The notes below the pieces were generated by a model. That model was not told where the DNA came from and ran no database searches. It was given only the letters and a program-made list of their open reading frames with translations. Source: CAVUWL01 sp963787415 (GTDB lineage: Bacteria; Actinomycetota; Thermoleophilia; Solirubrobacterales; 70-9). From it: 64,000 nucleotides of DNA. Location: assembly GCA_963787415.1 (NCBI GenBank), contig CAWBCO010000006.1, positions 248,001 through 312,000 on the forward strand, read 5' to 3'. This document shows positions 8,015-16,032 of the stretch, in pieces (position 1 is the stretch's first letter; every line of letters begins with the position of its first letter). The translations under genes and the position numbers were made by a program.

Positions 8015-8584
8015 TCAGCCTGCCGCCTTGCGTTTTGATGCTTTGCGCCTGGGCGAGGATTTCCTCACCCGCTGCGCGCGCGGGACATCTTCCATCGCAA
8101 CGGCGTTTGCCAACGACTTGATCTGAGCCTGGAGGAATTTCGCCATCCGCTCCTCCTCGACCCGAATCCCTCGGGCGAGCCTTGCGGTCTCTTTGTCGCC
8201 GACTTTTGTTGCCAGGGTCTCGATCGCGAGGTAGGTGGCGATCTCCTCGTGCTCGTTGAAGTACTCCGTCTTGGCGTTCTTCAGCATCTTCTCCTGCTCT
8301 CCATCGCCGCGAACGACGTGCAGAGGGGCCTTGGCGGCGGCCATCGTCTTGCCGAGGACGGCCTGCATCTTCTGAGCGCCGCCCCCGAGTTTCTTAATCC
8401 GGCGCTCAAGCTGTTTGGCGTGGCTCTTTGTCTCTTTCAGATGCTGTTTCAAGCGTTTTTTGTATGGAGCCTTGGTCGTGATCATGATGTGACCCTCCAG
8501 AGCTGTCTCCAGCTCACGCTCCTTGCCGTAGGCCTCGCCCAGGTACTGGACAAGCTTTGCGTCTCGCTCATTCAGATCAGCCAT
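8015..8584 (-). CDS. DUF892 (YciE/YciF) ferritin-like protein
   Basis: 189 residues. LVQYLGEAYGKERELETALEGHI, then LKQHLKETKSHAKQLERRIKKLGG, YFNEHEEIATYLAIETLA and GDKETARLARGIRVEEERMAKFLQ reproduce the four-helix layout of DUF892, with the carboxylate/His residues (E..H..E) of a ferritin-like metal site. Members are linked to general stress responses. The C-terminal tail (RVRKSSPRRKASKRKAAG) is strongly basic, suggesting DNA or RNA association. It is monocistronic. Confidence 0.8.
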   Translation of the reverse strand: MADLNERDAKLVQYLGEAYGKERELETALEGHIMITTKAPYKKRLKQHLKETKSHAKQLERRIKKLGGGAQKMQAVLGKTMAAAKAPLHVVRGDGEQEKMLKNAKTEYFNEHEEIATYLAIETLATKVGDKETARLARGIRVEEERMAKFLQAQIKSLANAVAMEDVPRAQRVRKSSPRRKASKRKAAG

Positions 8585-8764
8585 CAGATCTCTCCATCCT
8601 CAGAATTGGTCAGCGTCGCGTCGGACCAAGCTAGCGGTTTGCTCTGATCGCCGAGCATCACAGACTGTCTCGATCACCGACCGGGAACAAAGGGTGAGCT
8701 GCCAAGTGCCCAACCGAGATCGTGGTAGCGGTGCGATCGAAATCTGAGAAAAGCAAGCCTCTTC

Positions 8765-9034
8765 CTACTCGGAGGCATTCTCGCCAACCCAGGCACCGGT
8801 CAAACCGGAGAAGGTCTTACGTGCCGCGTGATCAGCGCACCCCTTGGCCAACCGAAAGATTGCTCCCTCGAGCACCAGGGCGCCGATCAGTTTCGGCCAG
8901 ATCACCTCCTCGCGAGCGGGCCGAGGTGGCTGCTCGTGTATCAGCAGCCTCCAGAGCAACTCGAAAACTCGCTTGGCGAGGGCACCGGCGATCAGACCGA
9001 ACAGAATGCTGAGCGGCGTAAAGATGAACTTCAT
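8765..9034 (-). CDS. DUF4235 small membrane protein
   Basis: The start is placed at MKFIFTPLSILFGLIAGALAKR (9034) because the 17 residues upstream are basic and not family-like. The 89-residue product has one or two hydrophobic segments (FTPLSILFGLIAGALA and LIGALVLEGAIFRLAKG), as in the DUF4235 family of actinobacteria. Function is unknown. No linked genes. Confidence 0.65.
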   Translation of the reverse strand: MKFIFTPLSILFGLIAGALAKRVFELLWRLLIHEQPPRPAREEVIWPKLIGALVLEGAIFRLAKGCADHAARKTFSGLTGAWVGENASE

Positions 9035-9476
9035 CCAGCGCACCCCCGTTCGGATCGAGCGCCGCCTGTCGCCGGCCCCAGCCATAGGCAGGGCCGAGGT
9101 ACTCCGAGCTCACCCGCCACTGCCACCTGCATCGACAACTCCTGCAGGCTCTCGATCGCCATCACCGCCCTTTCACCTTTGCTTTGAGAAAGCAAAGACA
9201 TATCGCCACACCACCAGTCACCGCCGTCCTCTGAGAAACTCTCTTCGCCAATGCTCAACGATCCTGAAAAGGTGTGTGAGACGCTCCGATCCAGGCACCC
9301 TACCCCCATATTCACTTGCAAAAACCGATGTTAAGACACCACCCGCGAGTCAGGAAGGTACTCAGCGAAATGCGCTTTGCACTGGCGCCGACCAGAGCGG
9401 GCGGCGGCGAAGTTCTTCAATAGCTGAGCCGACGTGAGCCGGCGCCGGAGGACGGCTAGGTGTCAGAATCACCGCG
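9035..9476. other. Intergenic region with an AT-rich hairpin
   Basis: No gene is supported. The stretch between the two divergent small membrane-protein genes should hold both promoters. It contains the perfect inverted repeat listed at 9177-9197. Confidence 0.45.
9177..9197. repeat. Perfect 9-bp inverted repeat
   Basis: CTTTGCTTT and AAAGCAAAG are separated by GAG. It is AT-rich in a GC-rich setting and lies between divergent genes, so it could be an operator or a hairpin. Neither role can be proven from sequence. Confidence 0.5.
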
Positions 9477-9806
9477 ATGGATCTGGCAATCTTTTGGCGA
9501 GTGGCGTTGGTTCAGCTGGTCGCCGTTGCGGTTCTCTCGGTCGTGCTGGGAGTGGCGCTTCCGCATGACTTCTTCGTCAATTGGGGCTGGCTTGCGGGGC
9601 CCGCGGCCTGGATCGGGTGTGCGGCGCTCACCGCCCGTGTGCTCGACTTGTTGCTGGGGCCAACCCTCCTCGGGGCGGTCTTGGCGGGAATTCCCAGTGC
9701 AGTCGCGGTCCTCTTCAATCTGCACTGGCTGGGAGCTGCGGTCGCGATTGTCTTGTTTGCGCTTTGGTGCGCACGGACGCCGCGGGAACGGACGGCGTGG
9801 ACCTAG
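9477..9806 (+). CDS. Hypothetical membrane protein
   Basis: 109 residues from ATG 9477, MDLAIFWRVALVQLVAVAV. About three hydrophobic helices (residues 10-30, 38-57, 60-100) cover almost the whole chain, ending with a basic tail (CARTPRERTAWT). The stop overlaps the start of the next gene by ten bases, so the two are probably cotranscribed. The family is not recognised. Confidence 0.6.
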   Translation: MDLAIFWRVALVQLVAVAVLSVVLGVALPHDFFVNWGWLAGPAAWIGCAALTARVLDLLLGPTLLGAVLAGIPSAVAVLFNLHWLGAAVAIVLFALWCARTPRERTAWT

Positions 9807-10552
9807 GCTTGCAGCGGCGCGTCGCGCTGGTGATGGGCGGGAGTCGCGGGCTCGGCCGGGCAATCGCTGTTGCCCTCGCCGCCGAGGGCGCGCGGGTCGC
9901 CATCTCAAGTCGCTCGGCGGAGAATCTCGAGGAGGCGCGCTCGGTGATCGATGGCGAGGTGAGCGCATTTGCCGCCGATGCCTCCGAGCCCGAGAAGCTC
10001 GCGACCCTGCCAGCGGAAGTCGAAGCGGTGCTCGGCCCGATCGAGATCCTGATCACCAACAGCGGCGGACCACCGCTCGGGGGCGCCCTCGAGCACGAGC
10101 TCGCCGACTGGGAGCGCGCCTACCGCTCATTGGTTTTGGCACCGCGGGTGCTCACCGGTGCAGTGGTGCCGGGGATGCGCGGGCGGGGCTGGGGACGGGT
10201 CGTCAACGTCGGTTCGAGCTCCACCCGAGAGCCGATTCCAGCTCTCAACCTCTCCAACTCCCACCGGCTGGCCGCGGTCGGCTTCCTAAAGACGCTATCG
10301 CGCGAGGTCGCCGCCGACGGAATAACCGTCAACACGGTCGCAACAGGACGCTTCGCCACCGAGCGGCTCGCCGCCAACGCCGGCTCGATCGAGGCCGCCG
10401 AGGAGGCCGCACGCGGAGAGGTCCCCGCCGCCCGTCTCGGGACTGCGGAGGAGTACGGCGACCTCGTCGCCTTCCTCTGCTCCGAGCGCGCCGCCTACAT
10501 CACCGGAACCGTGATCCCGATCGATGGCGGGCTCCTGCGCTCAGCCTTCTGA
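9797..10552 (+). CDS. SDR oxidoreductase lacking the catalytic Tyr
   Basis: GTG 9797 gives 251 residues. The Rossmann motif is VMGGSRGLGRAIAVALA, then SSRSAENL and ILITNSGGPPLGG. At the active site the usual Ser-Tyr-x3-Lys becomes GSSSTREPIPALNLSNSHRLAAVG: the Ser is kept, but the Tyr and Lys are replaced in a SNxxR pattern. A beta-ketoacyl-reductase-like SDR subgroup with exactly this feature is known, and its reaction is unclear. The C-terminus (AAYITGTVIPIDGG) is typical. It overlaps the upstream membrane-protein gene by ten bases. Family is firm; substrate and activity are unknown. Confidence 0.8.
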   Translation: MDLGLQRRVALVMGGSRGLGRAIAVALAAEGARVAISSRSAENLEEARSVIDGEVSAFAADASEPEKLATLPAEVEAVLGPIEILITNSGGPPLGGALEHELADWERAYRSLVLAPRVLTGAVVPGMRGRGWGRVVNVGSSSTREPIPALNLSNSHRLAAVGFLKTLSREVAADGITVNTVATGRFATERLAANAGSIEAAEEAARGEVPAARLGTAEEYGDLVAFLCSERAAYITGTVIPIDGGLLRSAF

Positions 10553-10591
10553 GCGCAGGACAGTGTCCCTGACCAAGTCGCTGTGGCGCTG

Positions 10592-12115
10592 TCAGGAGGG
10601 CTCGCCGCTGAGCTCTGACCTCGTCTCGCGCATAGTCGGAAACAGAATCACATCGCGCAGACTCTTTGAACCGGTGAGGATCATCATCAGCCTGTCAACT
10701 CCGAGGCCGCAGCCGCTGGCTGGCGCCATACCGTATTCGAGCGCCCGCACGAACTCCTCATCATGGGGGTGCGGGCTCTCCTCGGCGCCCGATTCCTGCC
10801 GTTCGCGCTGTTCAACGAAGCGGCGGCGCTGTTCGATCGGATCGTTGATGTCGGTGCCTCCACCGACGATCTCCATTCCGGCGACAATTCCGTCGAAGGC
10901 CTCTCCGAGCAGCTGAGGCTGTTCGTGGTGGGGCTTCACCAAAGGCCAGATGGCGAGAGGCAGATCGATGATGAAGGTGGGCTGGGTCAGCTTCGGCTCA
11001 ACCAGCTTGCCCTGCAGGGTGTCGACCAGGGCCGCCCAGTCATCATCGGGTTCGGCGTCCTCGCCGGCCAGCTCAGCCAACTCCTCACGGCTCGCGGCGA
11101 CGATGTCAACGCCGGTCTCAGCGAGTAGCGCATCGCGGATCGAGACCCGTCTCCAGGGAGTCGCGAAATCGATCGTCTCCCCATCGCGCTGCACCTTGGT
11201 GCTGCCAAGCACCCCTCTCACCACGGCGGCGAGGAGCTCCTCGGCATAGGCCATCACGCCGCTGTAATCGGCGCCGCCGACGAACCACTCGAGCATTGTG
11301 AACTCGGGGTTGTGCTGGGGCGAGATCCCCTCGTTTCGAAAGAACTTGCCGAGCTCATAGACATCCTCAAAGCCACCGACGATCGCCCTCTTCAGATAGA
11401 GCTCGGTCGCAACTCGCAAAAACAGATGGCGGTCGAGGGCGTGGTGGTGGGTTTTGAATGGACGCGCCGCGGCGCCGCCGGTGAGCCGTTGCAGAATCGG
11501 CGTCTCCAGCTCGACGTAGCCATGATCGTTCATGTAGTCGCGGATCCCCGCCAGCACCTTTGCTCGCAAGACGAAGACCTCACGAGATTGTTGATTGGCC
11601 ATCAGGTCGAGCTCGCGCTGGCGGTAGCGCGTCTCGACATCGGAGATGCCGTGGAAGAGATCGGGCGGATCCCTGAGGGCCTTGGCGAGCAGCACGCATT
11701 CCTTCACCCCCAGTGCGAGCTGTCCGCGCTGGGTCACGTGGAGCTCGCCCGCCACCCCGACCAGATCTCCGATATCGAGGTCCTCGATCCGTCCGTAGAC
11801 CTGCTCGCCGAGCTTGTCGAGCCGGGCGTAGGCCTGCATCGTGCCCGAGAGGTCTCGAATGTCGAGGAAGGTCGTCTTGCCGTGACTGCGCTGTCCGGTC
11901 AGCCGACCGGCGATCCGGTAGGAGTAGTTCGGGTGCTCTCCTGGGTCGAGCTGGCCGGGATCGTGGGCTGCTTGGATCTGAGCGATCGGGGTGCGGTCGG
12001 TGAACGAACGGGGAAACGGATCGATGCCCTGAGCGCGGAGCCGCTCGAGCTTGGCCGCCCGCTCGCTCTCAGTCGATCCAGCGGGCGGCTCGGGCGACGT
12101 GGGAGCCTCGCTCAT
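10592..12115 (-). CDS. lysS: Lysyl-tRNA synthetase, class II
   Basis: 507 residues that charge tRNA-Lys. The N-terminal OB-fold anticodon-binding domain covers about residues 60-160 (RIAGRLTGQRSHGKTTFLDIRD). The class II core follows: motif 1 region (YVELETPILQRLTGGAAARPF), motif 2 FRNEGISPQHNPEFTMLEWF, and motif 3 GLGVDRLMMILTGSKSLRDV. Length is normal for the bacterial enzyme. It is last in the minus-strand run argF-lgt-prmC-lysS; its ATG overlaps the prmC stop by four bases. A tRNA-Lys fragment near 50.8 kb is unrelated in position. Confidence 0.97.
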   Translation of the reverse strand: MSEAPTSPEPPAGSTESERAAKLERLRAQGIDPFPRSFTDRTPIAQIQAAHDPGQLDPGEHPNYSYRIAGRLTGQRSHGKTTFLDIRDLSGTMQAYARLDKLGEQVYGRIEDLDIGDLVGVAGELHVTQRGQLALGVKECVLLAKALRDPPDLFHGISDVETRYRQRELDLMANQQSREVFVLRAKVLAGIRDYMNDHGYVELETPILQRLTGGAAARPFKTHHHALDRHLFLRVATELYLKRAIVGGFEDVYELGKFFRNEGISPQHNPEFTMLEWFVGGADYSGVMAYAEELLAAVVRGVLGSTKVQRDGETIDFATPWRRVSIRDALLAETGVDIVAASREELAELAGEDAEPDDDWAALVDTLQGKLVEPKLTQPTFIIDLPLAIWPLVKPHHEQPQLLGEAFDGIVAGMEIVGGGTDINDPIEQRRRFVEQRERQESGAEESPHPHDEEFVRALEYGMAPASGCGLGVDRLMMILTGSKSLRDVILFPTMRETRSELSGEPS

Positions 12116-12960
12116 GGAGCGAGGCCGACCGTCACCCGCTCGGCGCCTTCGTGATCCTCGAGGGTCCTCGCCTCGCGCAACAGCTGGCGCATCGCGGGAC
12201 CATGGTGAGTGTCGTGCTCAAGCGCCATCCGCCAACCGCTCGGCGTCTCCTCGATCAGGCCGCGGATCACCCCCAGCCCGTCCTCCCCGCAGGAGCCGGT
12301 GACCGCGATTCGCGGCTCACGTCGAATCTCGGGCGAGCGCTCTGAAATCGTTGAGTCGGTGACGTAGGGAAGGTTGGCGAGGATCAGCTCAACGTCCTCA
12401 GGCAGCTCCGCGGGCAGGCCCTCGCAGACGATCACCTCGAGGTCAAGACCAAGCCGCGCGGCGTTTTCGCGGGCCGCTTCGGCGGCCTCGGGCGAGAGGT
12501 CAGAGGCGCTCACCAAGAGATCTGGGCGCTCACTCAAAAGCGCGAGGGCAACTGCTCCAGAACCGGTGCCGACCTCGTGCACCCGGGCGCCCTCGGGAAG
12601 CTCGCTGGCGACCTCGACCAAGAGCTCGGTCTCGCGTCGGGGGACCAGCACCCGGGTATCAACGGCGACCTCGATTTGGCGGAAGCCGGCGCGACCGAGG
12701 ATGTAGGCCATCGGCTCACGCTCGGCGCGCCGTCGCACCCTCTCCTCGATCGCGGCCGCCAGGGTCGGGGTTAGCGGTCTGACGCCGTCGCGGGAGAGCT
12801 GCTCCGCGCTGATCCCGATCGCATCGGCGACGAGCGCCTCGGCATCGGCGCGCGGCTGCTCACATCCGGCCGCGGCGATCGCCTCCGCGGCGGCATCGAT
12901 CATGGCGCTGAGGGTTTCGGGCTCAGGTCGCTGGCTTGGGAATGCTTGAGGGGGTGACAT
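12112..12960 (-). CDS. prmC: Peptide chain release factor N5-glutamine methyltransferase
   Basis: 282 residues that methylate the GGQ glutamine of release factors. Visible signs are the helical N-terminal domain, the PMAYILGRAGFRQIEVAVDTRVLVPRRET block, the SAM motif VHEVGTGSGAVALALL, and the catalytic NLPYV motif (NxPY form). The N-terminus could begin later (MIDAAAEAIAAAG, 18 codons in); the first ATG overlaps lgt by 38 bases. The 3' end overlaps lysS by four bases, so translational coupling is likely. Confidence 0.93.
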   Translation of the reverse strand: MSPPQAFPSQRPEPETLSAMIDAAAEAIAAAGCEQPRADAEALVADAIGISAEQLSRDGVRPLTPTLAAAIEERVRRRAEREPMAYILGRAGFRQIEVAVDTRVLVPRRETELLVEVASELPEGARVHEVGTGSGAVALALLSERPDLLVSASDLSPEAAEAARENAARLGLDLEVIVCEGLPAELPEDVELILANLPYVTDSTISERSPEIRREPRIAVTGSCGEDGLGVIRGLIEETPSGWRMALEHDTHHGPAMRQLLREARTLEDHEGAERVTVGLAP

Positions 12961-13714
12961 CGGGACGCCCGAGGCTACCGTAGCGGCGCCTCACGGCGTA
13001 GATCCAGATCGCACCGATGATCATCATTGCCAGGCTCTCGAGTTGCGCCGCGGTGAGCCCCACCGCGACCACCTTGTTGCGGCGAATGAACTCGACCAGG
13101 AACCGCTCGGTACCCGCGTAGAGCAGGTAGATGGCGAAGAGGACCCCGGTGCGGAAGCGGTCGCGCATCTGCCACAGCAGCCAGGCTCCGAGGCCCATCG
13201 CCAGCGTCTCATAGACCGGCGTCGGCTGCACGGTGCGATCGGTGGGCAGGGTGCCGTGCGGATATGCCATCGCCCAGGGGCCGTTCCAGGGCTTGCCGTA
13301 ATCACCATCTCCAGAGAGCTGGCATCCGCAGCGCCCAACGGCGTAGCCGAGGGCAAGGGCCGGCGCCGTCAGGTCGAGCAGCGCAAGGCCGAGGAAGTTC
13401 CGATAGCGCGCCCAGATCACAACCGCGAGGGCACCGCCGATCACCCCTCCGTACCAGACCAGGCCCGAACCCGAAAAGAGGGTTCCGATCAGATCGTGCT
13501 TGACGCTTTGGTAGTTCTGAATTAGGAAGTACACCCGCGATCCGACGATGCCGCCGAGCAGGGCGGCGAAACCGACCTCATAGGCCCAGTCACGCGGCTT
13601 GCCGATCTCCACCAGGCGCCGGGCGATCAGCGCGCCCGCGGAGAGGAAGGCAAGGGCAAACATCAATCCGAAGGTCTGCAGGGTGAGGGGGCCGATGTGG
13701 ATGTGGGGGTACAC
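12923..13714 (-). CDS. lgt: Prolipoprotein diacylglyceryl transferase
   Basis: 263 residues, an integral membrane enzyme that moves diacylglycerol from phosphatidylglycerol to lipobox cysteines. The start is GTG (MYPHIHIGPLTLQTFGLMFA). Seven hydrophobic segments can be followed. The LGT signature is present: GSRVYFLIQNY with the conserved Arg, GLVWYGGVIGG, and GYAVGRCGCQLSGDGDYGKP. It lies six bases after argF and overlaps prmC. The lipoprotein genes at 3014 and 50924 are potential clients. Confidence 0.95.
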   Translation of the reverse strand: MYPHIHIGPLTLQTFGLMFALAFLSAGALIARRLVEIGKPRDWAYEVGFAALLGGIVGSRVYFLIQNYQSVKHDLIGTLFSGSGLVWYGGVIGGALAVVIWARYRNFLGLALLDLTAPALALGYAVGRCGCQLSGDGDYGKPWNGPWAMAYPHGTLPTDRTVQPTPVYETLAMGLGAWLLWQMRDRFRTGVLFAIYLLYAGTERFLVEFIRRNKVVAVGLTAAQLESLAMMIIGAIWIYAVRRRYGSLGRPDVTPSSIPKPAT

Positions 13715-13720
13715 GCTCGC

Positions 13721-14611
13721 TCAAGCCTCCAACAACGTCGCGAGCAGCGCCTTCTGGGCGTGGAGGCGGTTCTCCGCCTGATCCCAGACCGCGGCATGGC
13801 TGCCATAAAGCACGTCGGCTGCGATCTCCTCGCCGGGGTGGGCCGGCAGACAATGCAAGACGACGACGCCGTCCTTGGCGGCGGCGAGCAGGTCGGCGTC
13901 AACCTGAAACGGGGCGAATGCGGCGCGCCGGCGCTCGCCCTCGGCCTCATCGCCCATGCTGACCCAGACATCGGTGTAGATCACGTCGGCGCCGGCGACG
14001 GCGGCGCGGGGGTCCGCGGTCAGCTTCGCACCGTGGCCCTCCTCGAGCTGATATCCGGACGGAGCGGCGATCACGATCTCGATCCCGCTCAACTCGCTGG
14101 CGATCGCCAGCGAGCGAGCTACGTTGTTGCCGTCACCGACATAGGCCAGGCGCAGCCCGTTGAGATCGCCGAAACGCTCGCGCAGGGTGAGTAGGTCCGC
14201 GAGCGCCTGACAGGGGTGGTGCAGGGGGGTCAGTCCATTGATCACCGGCACCTGTGCGGCGGCGGCCAGCTCCGCGACCGCCTGATCGGATCCGGAGCGG
14301 ATCACGATCGCATCCACGTAGCGCGAGAGGACCCGCGCAGTATCGCCGATTGACTCCCCGCGGGAGACCTGCATTTCATCGCCTCGCAAGACGATCGGCG
14401 AGGCCCCCAGCTCGGCGACGCCAACCTCAAAGGAGATCCGAGTACGGGTCGAGGGCCGCTCAAAAACGAGCGCGATGCTCCGCCCCCTGAGCGCCTCGGC
14501 TCCGACTCCGCTGCGCCGACCAGCTTTCAGCTCCAGCGCCAGGTCAAGCAGCTTGCCGAGCTCAAAGGCTCCCAGCTCTTCGCCGGTGAGGAAATCGCGC
14601 TTTGCGATCAC
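13721..14611 (-). CDS. argF: Ornithine carbamoyltransferase
   Basis: 296 residues from a GTG start. It condenses ornithine and carbamoyl phosphate to citrulline in arginine synthesis. Carbamoyl-phosphate loop FERPSTRTRISFEVGVAELG, the HPCQALADLLT motif, and the ornithine-site HCLPAHPGEEI are all intact. It opens the minus-strand run ahead of lgt. No other arg genes are nearby, so regulation with arginine synthesis cannot be judged from here. Confidence 0.95.
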   Translation of the reverse strand: MIAKRDFLTGEELGAFELGKLLDLALELKAGRRSGVGAEALRGRSIALVFERPSTRTRISFEVGVAELGASPIVLRGDEMQVSRGESIGDTARVLSRYVDAIVIRSGSDQAVAELAAAAQVPVINGLTPLHHPCQALADLLTLRERFGDLNGLRLAYVGDGNNVARSLAIASELSGIEIVIAAPSGYQLEEGHGAKLTADPRAAVAGADVIYTDVWVSMGDEAEGERRRAAFAPFQVDADLLAAAKDGVVVLHCLPAHPGEEIAADVLYGSHAAVWDQAENRLHAQKALLATLLEA

Positions 14612-14688
14612 CGCTTCACGCTACCGGGGTCGCGAGGGTCGAGACCCAGGCTTGATTGGATCGGGCTGCACCCGCGGATACTAAGCGG

Positions 14689-15519
14689 GTGCAGTTCACT
14701 GCGATCAGCTGGAATCTTTTTCACGGGCGCGACTTCCCGCCCGACCCGGAGCTGCTCACCTGGCGCTCGCGGCTGCTCAGACGCAGCGAGACGAATGCAA
14801 CCCACGTTCAGGTTAACCGCGACCTCGAGGCGGAGTTCGCAGAGCTGCTTGGAGCAAACCCCTGGGATGTCGCCTTGCTGCAGGAGGCACCGCCGCGTTT
14901 TGCTGCAGCGCTGGCCCGTGCCGGCGACGCCGAGGCCCACCGGGTGCTGACCTCCCGCAACTCCCTGGGCTGGCTGCGCGCGAGGGCGGCGCGGATCAAT
15001 CCCGACCTGATCGCCTCCGCTGAGGGGGGTTCCAATCTGACCCTGATCCGTGCAAGCGGCCCGCTCGGAGCGATCGCGGAGCGGCGCGAGCTGGTCATCC
15101 ACAGGGGCCGCCCCGAGCGCCGTGCGATGGCCTTCACCGCAACCGAGTCGGGGGTCTGTTTCGCCAACCTGCACGCGACCAGCGGGTACACCGAACTTGC
15201 GGCCGCAGACGTGGGCGCGGCGGCGAGGGCGGCGAGTGAGTGGGCGGGGGAGCGGTCCCTGCTCCTCGGCGGCGATTTCAATCTCCGCCCGGTGCAGGAT
15301 CCTGAGGTATTTGACGATCTGCGTGAGCGCTTCGGGCTGACCGCGCCAACCGGGCCGAGTGCGATCGATCACCTCTTGGTCAGAGGCCTCGCCACGATCG
15401 CACCCCCCACCCCCTGGCCGGCGCGCCGACGCGAGCGCCGCGAGGGTGCTCGGGCGCTGCGACTCTCTGATCACACTCCGGTGCAGGGGCGATTCTCAAC
15501 AGCAGGTGACGGTAATTGA
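14689..15519 (+). CDS. Endonuclease/exonuclease/phosphatase family protein
   Basis: GTG 14689 (VQFTAISWNLFHGRDFPPDP) is preferred over earlier in-frame starts because the EEP fold begins at once with the SWNLFHG strand. The 276-residue product continues with DVALLQEAPP (metal-binding Glu), CFANLHATSGYTE, LLLGGDFNLRP and a final DHLLVRG... LSDHTPVQGRF with the catalytic Asp-His. These are the EEP signature residues, so a Mg-dependent phosphodiesterase or phosphatase is likely; the substrate is unknown. It is divergent from argF, with about 77 bases between starts. Confidence 0.85.
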   Translation: MQFTAISWNLFHGRDFPPDPELLTWRSRLLRRSETNATHVQVNRDLEAEFAELLGANPWDVALLQEAPPRFAAALARAGDAEAHRVLTSRNSLGWLRARAARINPDLIASAEGGSNLTLIRASGPLGAIAERRELVIHRGRPERRAMAFTATESGVCFANLHATSGYTELAAADVGAAARAASEWAGERSLLLGGDFNLRPVQDPEVFDDLRERFGLTAPTGPSAIDHLLVRGLATIAPPTPWPARRRERREGARALRLSDHTPVQGRFSTAGDGN

Positions 15520-15570
15520 GATAGTCACTCTCACCCTTGCGCAAATTTCAGAGCCAGGAGGCAACAGCAG

Positions 15571-16032
15571 ATGGCCGACAAAAAAAGGGCCGGCAGCGAA
15601 AAAAAAGTAAAAGTCGAGCGGGTCGCGGCGAAAAAGACTCCAGCCCGCAAACCGGCGGCGAGGAAAGCGGCTGGCCCTAGGCCGGCTGTCGCCAAAAGAG
15701 CCACGGCCAAAGGCCAGCAGACAGCGGGCTCAAGCGGGCTGGACAAAAGCGTCGAGCACTTTCGCCAGAGCCTTGAGCGCAGCGTTACGCTCAGCCGCGA
15801 CCGCCTCAATGATGTCGTCGAGGACGCGGTCAGGCGCGGGCGCATCACTCGCAGCGACGCCGAGAAGCTGCTCTCAGATCTGCTCAGCCGCGGGCGCAAG
15901 CAGTCCGATTCGCTACTTAAGGAGCTCGAACGGCTGGTCAGCCAGACGCGGCGGGAGCTCGGCGGCCGCGCGCAGCCGGTCCGCAAACAGGCGACGCAGG
16001 CGGCCCGTCGTGCCCGCAGGAAGCTGAGCTAG
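15571..16032 (+). CDS. Lys/Ala-rich protein with helical C-terminus
   Basis: 153 residues with AGGAGG upstream of ATG 15571. Residues 1-50 are a Lys/Ala/Pro-rich, histone-H1-like tail (KKTPARKPAARKAAGPRP). Residues 55-130 form amphipathic helices (VEHFRQSLERSVTLSRDRLN, then RITRSDAEKLLSDLLSRGRK) like phasin or polyhydroxyalkanoate-granule proteins, and the end is basic again. Its stop is directly followed by the TTG of the methyltransferase gene, so the two are one transcript. DNA binding or granule association are both plausible. Confidence 0.75.
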   Translation: MADKKRAGSEKKVKVERVAAKKTPARKPAARKAAGPRPAVAKRATAKGQQTAGSSGLDKSVEHFRQSLERSVTLSRDRLNDVVEDAVRRGRITRSDAEKLLSDLLSRGRKQSDSLLKELERLVSQTRRELGGRAQPVRKQATQAARRARRKLS

